Assembly: GCA_030636255.1 (NCBI GenBank)
Contig: DAOVXH010000006.1
Location: 1 to 25,595, forward strand
Direction: 5' to 3'
DNA length: 25,595 nucleotides
Origin: Methanomassiliicoccales archaeon
GTDB lineage: Archaea > Thermoplasmatota > Thermoplasmata > SG8-5
Shown one piece after another: positions 24,586 to 25,595 of this stretch. Below the pieces are notes generated by a model, which made no database searches, was not told the DNA's origin, and worked only from the letters and a program-made list of their open reading frames with translations. How positions within the stretch are numbered: position 1 is the stretch's first letter; each line of letters begins with the position of its first letter. Made by a program: the position numbers and the translations under genes.

Positions 24586-25172
24586 AGAGGCCGACTGGAA
24601 TAACTGTCATTGCCATTGTCACACTTTTGATTGCGATTTCCTATTTCTGGAGTGGAGTGGGAGCTTTCTTGGTCGGGGACATGGTGAGCGGTTATGTGGT
24701 CATGGGAAGTGCCATTGGCGGCATACTCAAGGCCATTGGAATTGTCTATCTGTTACTTGGAGGATTTTCAGTCATTCTGGGCATGGGCCTGCTCATGATG
24801 AAGGAATGGGCCAGGGTCCACGGGGCCAAATTCTATCAGGTTCTGGCCTTCATCTGCATAGTCCTGTGCATATTCAATCTGCTTCTTCTTCTCTATGCTA
24901 TCATCTATTTCCTGTTCTGGCGGCACCTGACAAAGTTCTCGACAAAAAGAACATTTGAGGAATATGGGTATGAGAAACCAGAATTTGCCTATTCCAGCAG
25001 AAAACCTAACCAGCCATCAATAAGTGCATCTCTTCAGAGTACCAGAATAGAGCAGCAGCAGGAAGAGGAAGTAACATTGCCAGACAACATGATATTATGT
25101 CCCAATTGCGATACAATCAACCTCAAGACACAGAATTACTGCAAGACCTGTGCCACCGAGCTTCATGATTAG
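24576..25172 (+). CDS. Four-helix membrane protein with C-terminal zinc ribbon
   Basis: From ATG 24576 (MGLKRPTGITVIAIVTLL) this is a 198-residue protein with four hydrophobic segments in the first ~120 residues, a polar linker, and a zinc ribbon near the C-terminus (CPNC followed by CKTC, about 15 residues apart). The ORF start at 24465 is rejected because it would include the TATA-like TTATATTATATTT (24546-24559), which suits leaderless initiation here. Function is unknown; membrane helices plus zinc ribbon is a common archaeal layout. Its stop overlaps the convergent peptidase stop by 4 nt. Confidence 0.75.
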   Translation: MGLKRPTGITVIAIVTLLIAISYFWSGVGAFLVGDMVSGYVVMGSAIGGILKAIGIVYLLLGGFSVILGMGLLMMKEWARVHGAKFYQVLAFICIVLCIFNLLLLLYAIIYFLFWRHLTKFSTKRTFEEYGYEKPEFAYSSRKPNQPSISASLQSTRIEQQQEEEVTLPDNMILCPNCDTINLKTQNYCKTCATELHD

Positions 25173-25595
25173 AATAACAGCATTACCAGGTTTCCAATAA
25201 TAACACTGAAAATAATACCCAATAGCATTGGGATGATGAACGGAACCTTGGGAGTCACCCAGATTCTTTCTATTCCTTCCTTTCTCAGAGCCAGTAAATC
25301 CTTCCTCACATCACCGTCACGCTTGGGAAATATGACAAGAACACGCTCGTCATCAATTATCTTCTCCATGGGCCAGACAAATTTCTTTGGAATGTTCACA
25401 ATGTCCATTCTATAGCCAAGGAACATCTCAGGAAATCCAAAGTCCCGGTTAGCCAGGTTCTTTAGGAACATGCCCAATGGCACCGTGACAACCTGGAGAA
25501 TTGCAGCGTTCATAAGTATCAGAAATGCAAAGGGAAATGCCATGTTCAGTCCTGCGACATCTGGCCCCTCTATTAACGGAAATCCCTGGATAACA
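25169..25595 (-). CDS. Archaeal A24-type prepilin/preflagellin peptidase, C-terminal part
   Basis: The frame is open to the right edge of the window, so the N-terminal catalytic part (two aspartates) is outside it. The visible 142 residues contain FLKNLANRDFGFPEMFLGYR, FVWPMEKI and a final membrane helix preceded by ERIWVTPKVPFIIP. These match the C-terminal domain typical of archaeal A24B peptidases (FlaK/PibD type), which cleave class III signal peptides of pilins and archaellins at the membrane. The ATG at 25543 is internal rather than a start. Confidence 0.75.
   Translation of the reverse strand, partial: VIQGFPLIEGPDVAGLNMAFPFAFLILMNAAILQVVTVPLGMFLKNLANRDFGFPEMFLGYRMDIVNIPKKFVWPMEKIIDDERVLVIFPKRDGDVRKDLLALRKEGIERIWVTPKVPFIIPMLLGIIFSVIIGNLVMLLF

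Overview
The window reads as archaeal DNA, most likely Thermoplasmatota. The reasons are an archaeal deoxyhypusine synthase, a DUF835 receptor-like protein, RAD55/KaiC-type ATPases, a Ras-like GTPase beside a membrane protein with a roadblock/longin-like tail, a PGF-type C-terminal sorting signal, and many genes with a TATA-like box about 25-35 nt before the start codon and no Shine-Dalgarno site (leaderless style). Genes inside operons have good SD sites instead. No rRNA, tRNA, CRISPR array or insertion sequence was seen. The lineage is an inference.

Layout: 1-942 deoxyhypusine synthase (left end open). 1003-3045 membrane protein with RING-like finger, zinc ribbon and DUF835. 3055-4613 two KaiC-like ATPases, one with a broken Walker A. 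4736-5149 Toprim protein. 5197-7895 a three-gene sugar-nucleotide module (Gfo/Idh/MocA dehydrogenase, hexapeptide acetyltransferase, DegT aminotransferase) of the kind that makes diacetamido-uronic acid donors for glycans. 7957-8382 a small charged protein and a frameshifted relic of the aminotransferase 3' end. 8425-9720 TPR protein. 9781-11358 secreted, sequon-rich protein with a PGF-CTERM-like tail. 11425-14332 two tandem MFS exporter paralogs behind a palindrome overlapping their TATA box. 14458-16783 GTPase and its membrane neighbour. 16884-18567 pyrD-pyrK.

The accessory part is 18569-24224: a RiPP-like locus with two short genes missed by ordinary ORF calling. On the minus strand a 43-residue peptide (21129-21260) is followed by an RRE-radical SAM-SPASM enzyme (19697-21052) and a second radical SAM-SPASM enzyme without an RRE (18569-19696). 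On the plus strand another 43-residue peptide (22434-22565) is followed by a paralogous RRE-radical SAM-SPASM enzyme (22866-24224). The two peptides share a GNG(E)PQF motif and each has two Cys. The two RRE enzymes have the same cysteine ladder, offset by exactly two residues. Between the cassettes lies the wreck of a duplicated copy of the locus: a pyrD fragment, the last bases of pyrK, and a radical SAM gene lacking its 5' third. It shows that a block spanning pyrD-pyrK and at least the RRE-less radical SAM gene was once duplicated in tandem.

The right end holds a four-helix membrane protein with a C-terminal zinc ribbon and the C-terminal part of an archaeal A24-type prepilin/preflagellin peptidase running off the window.
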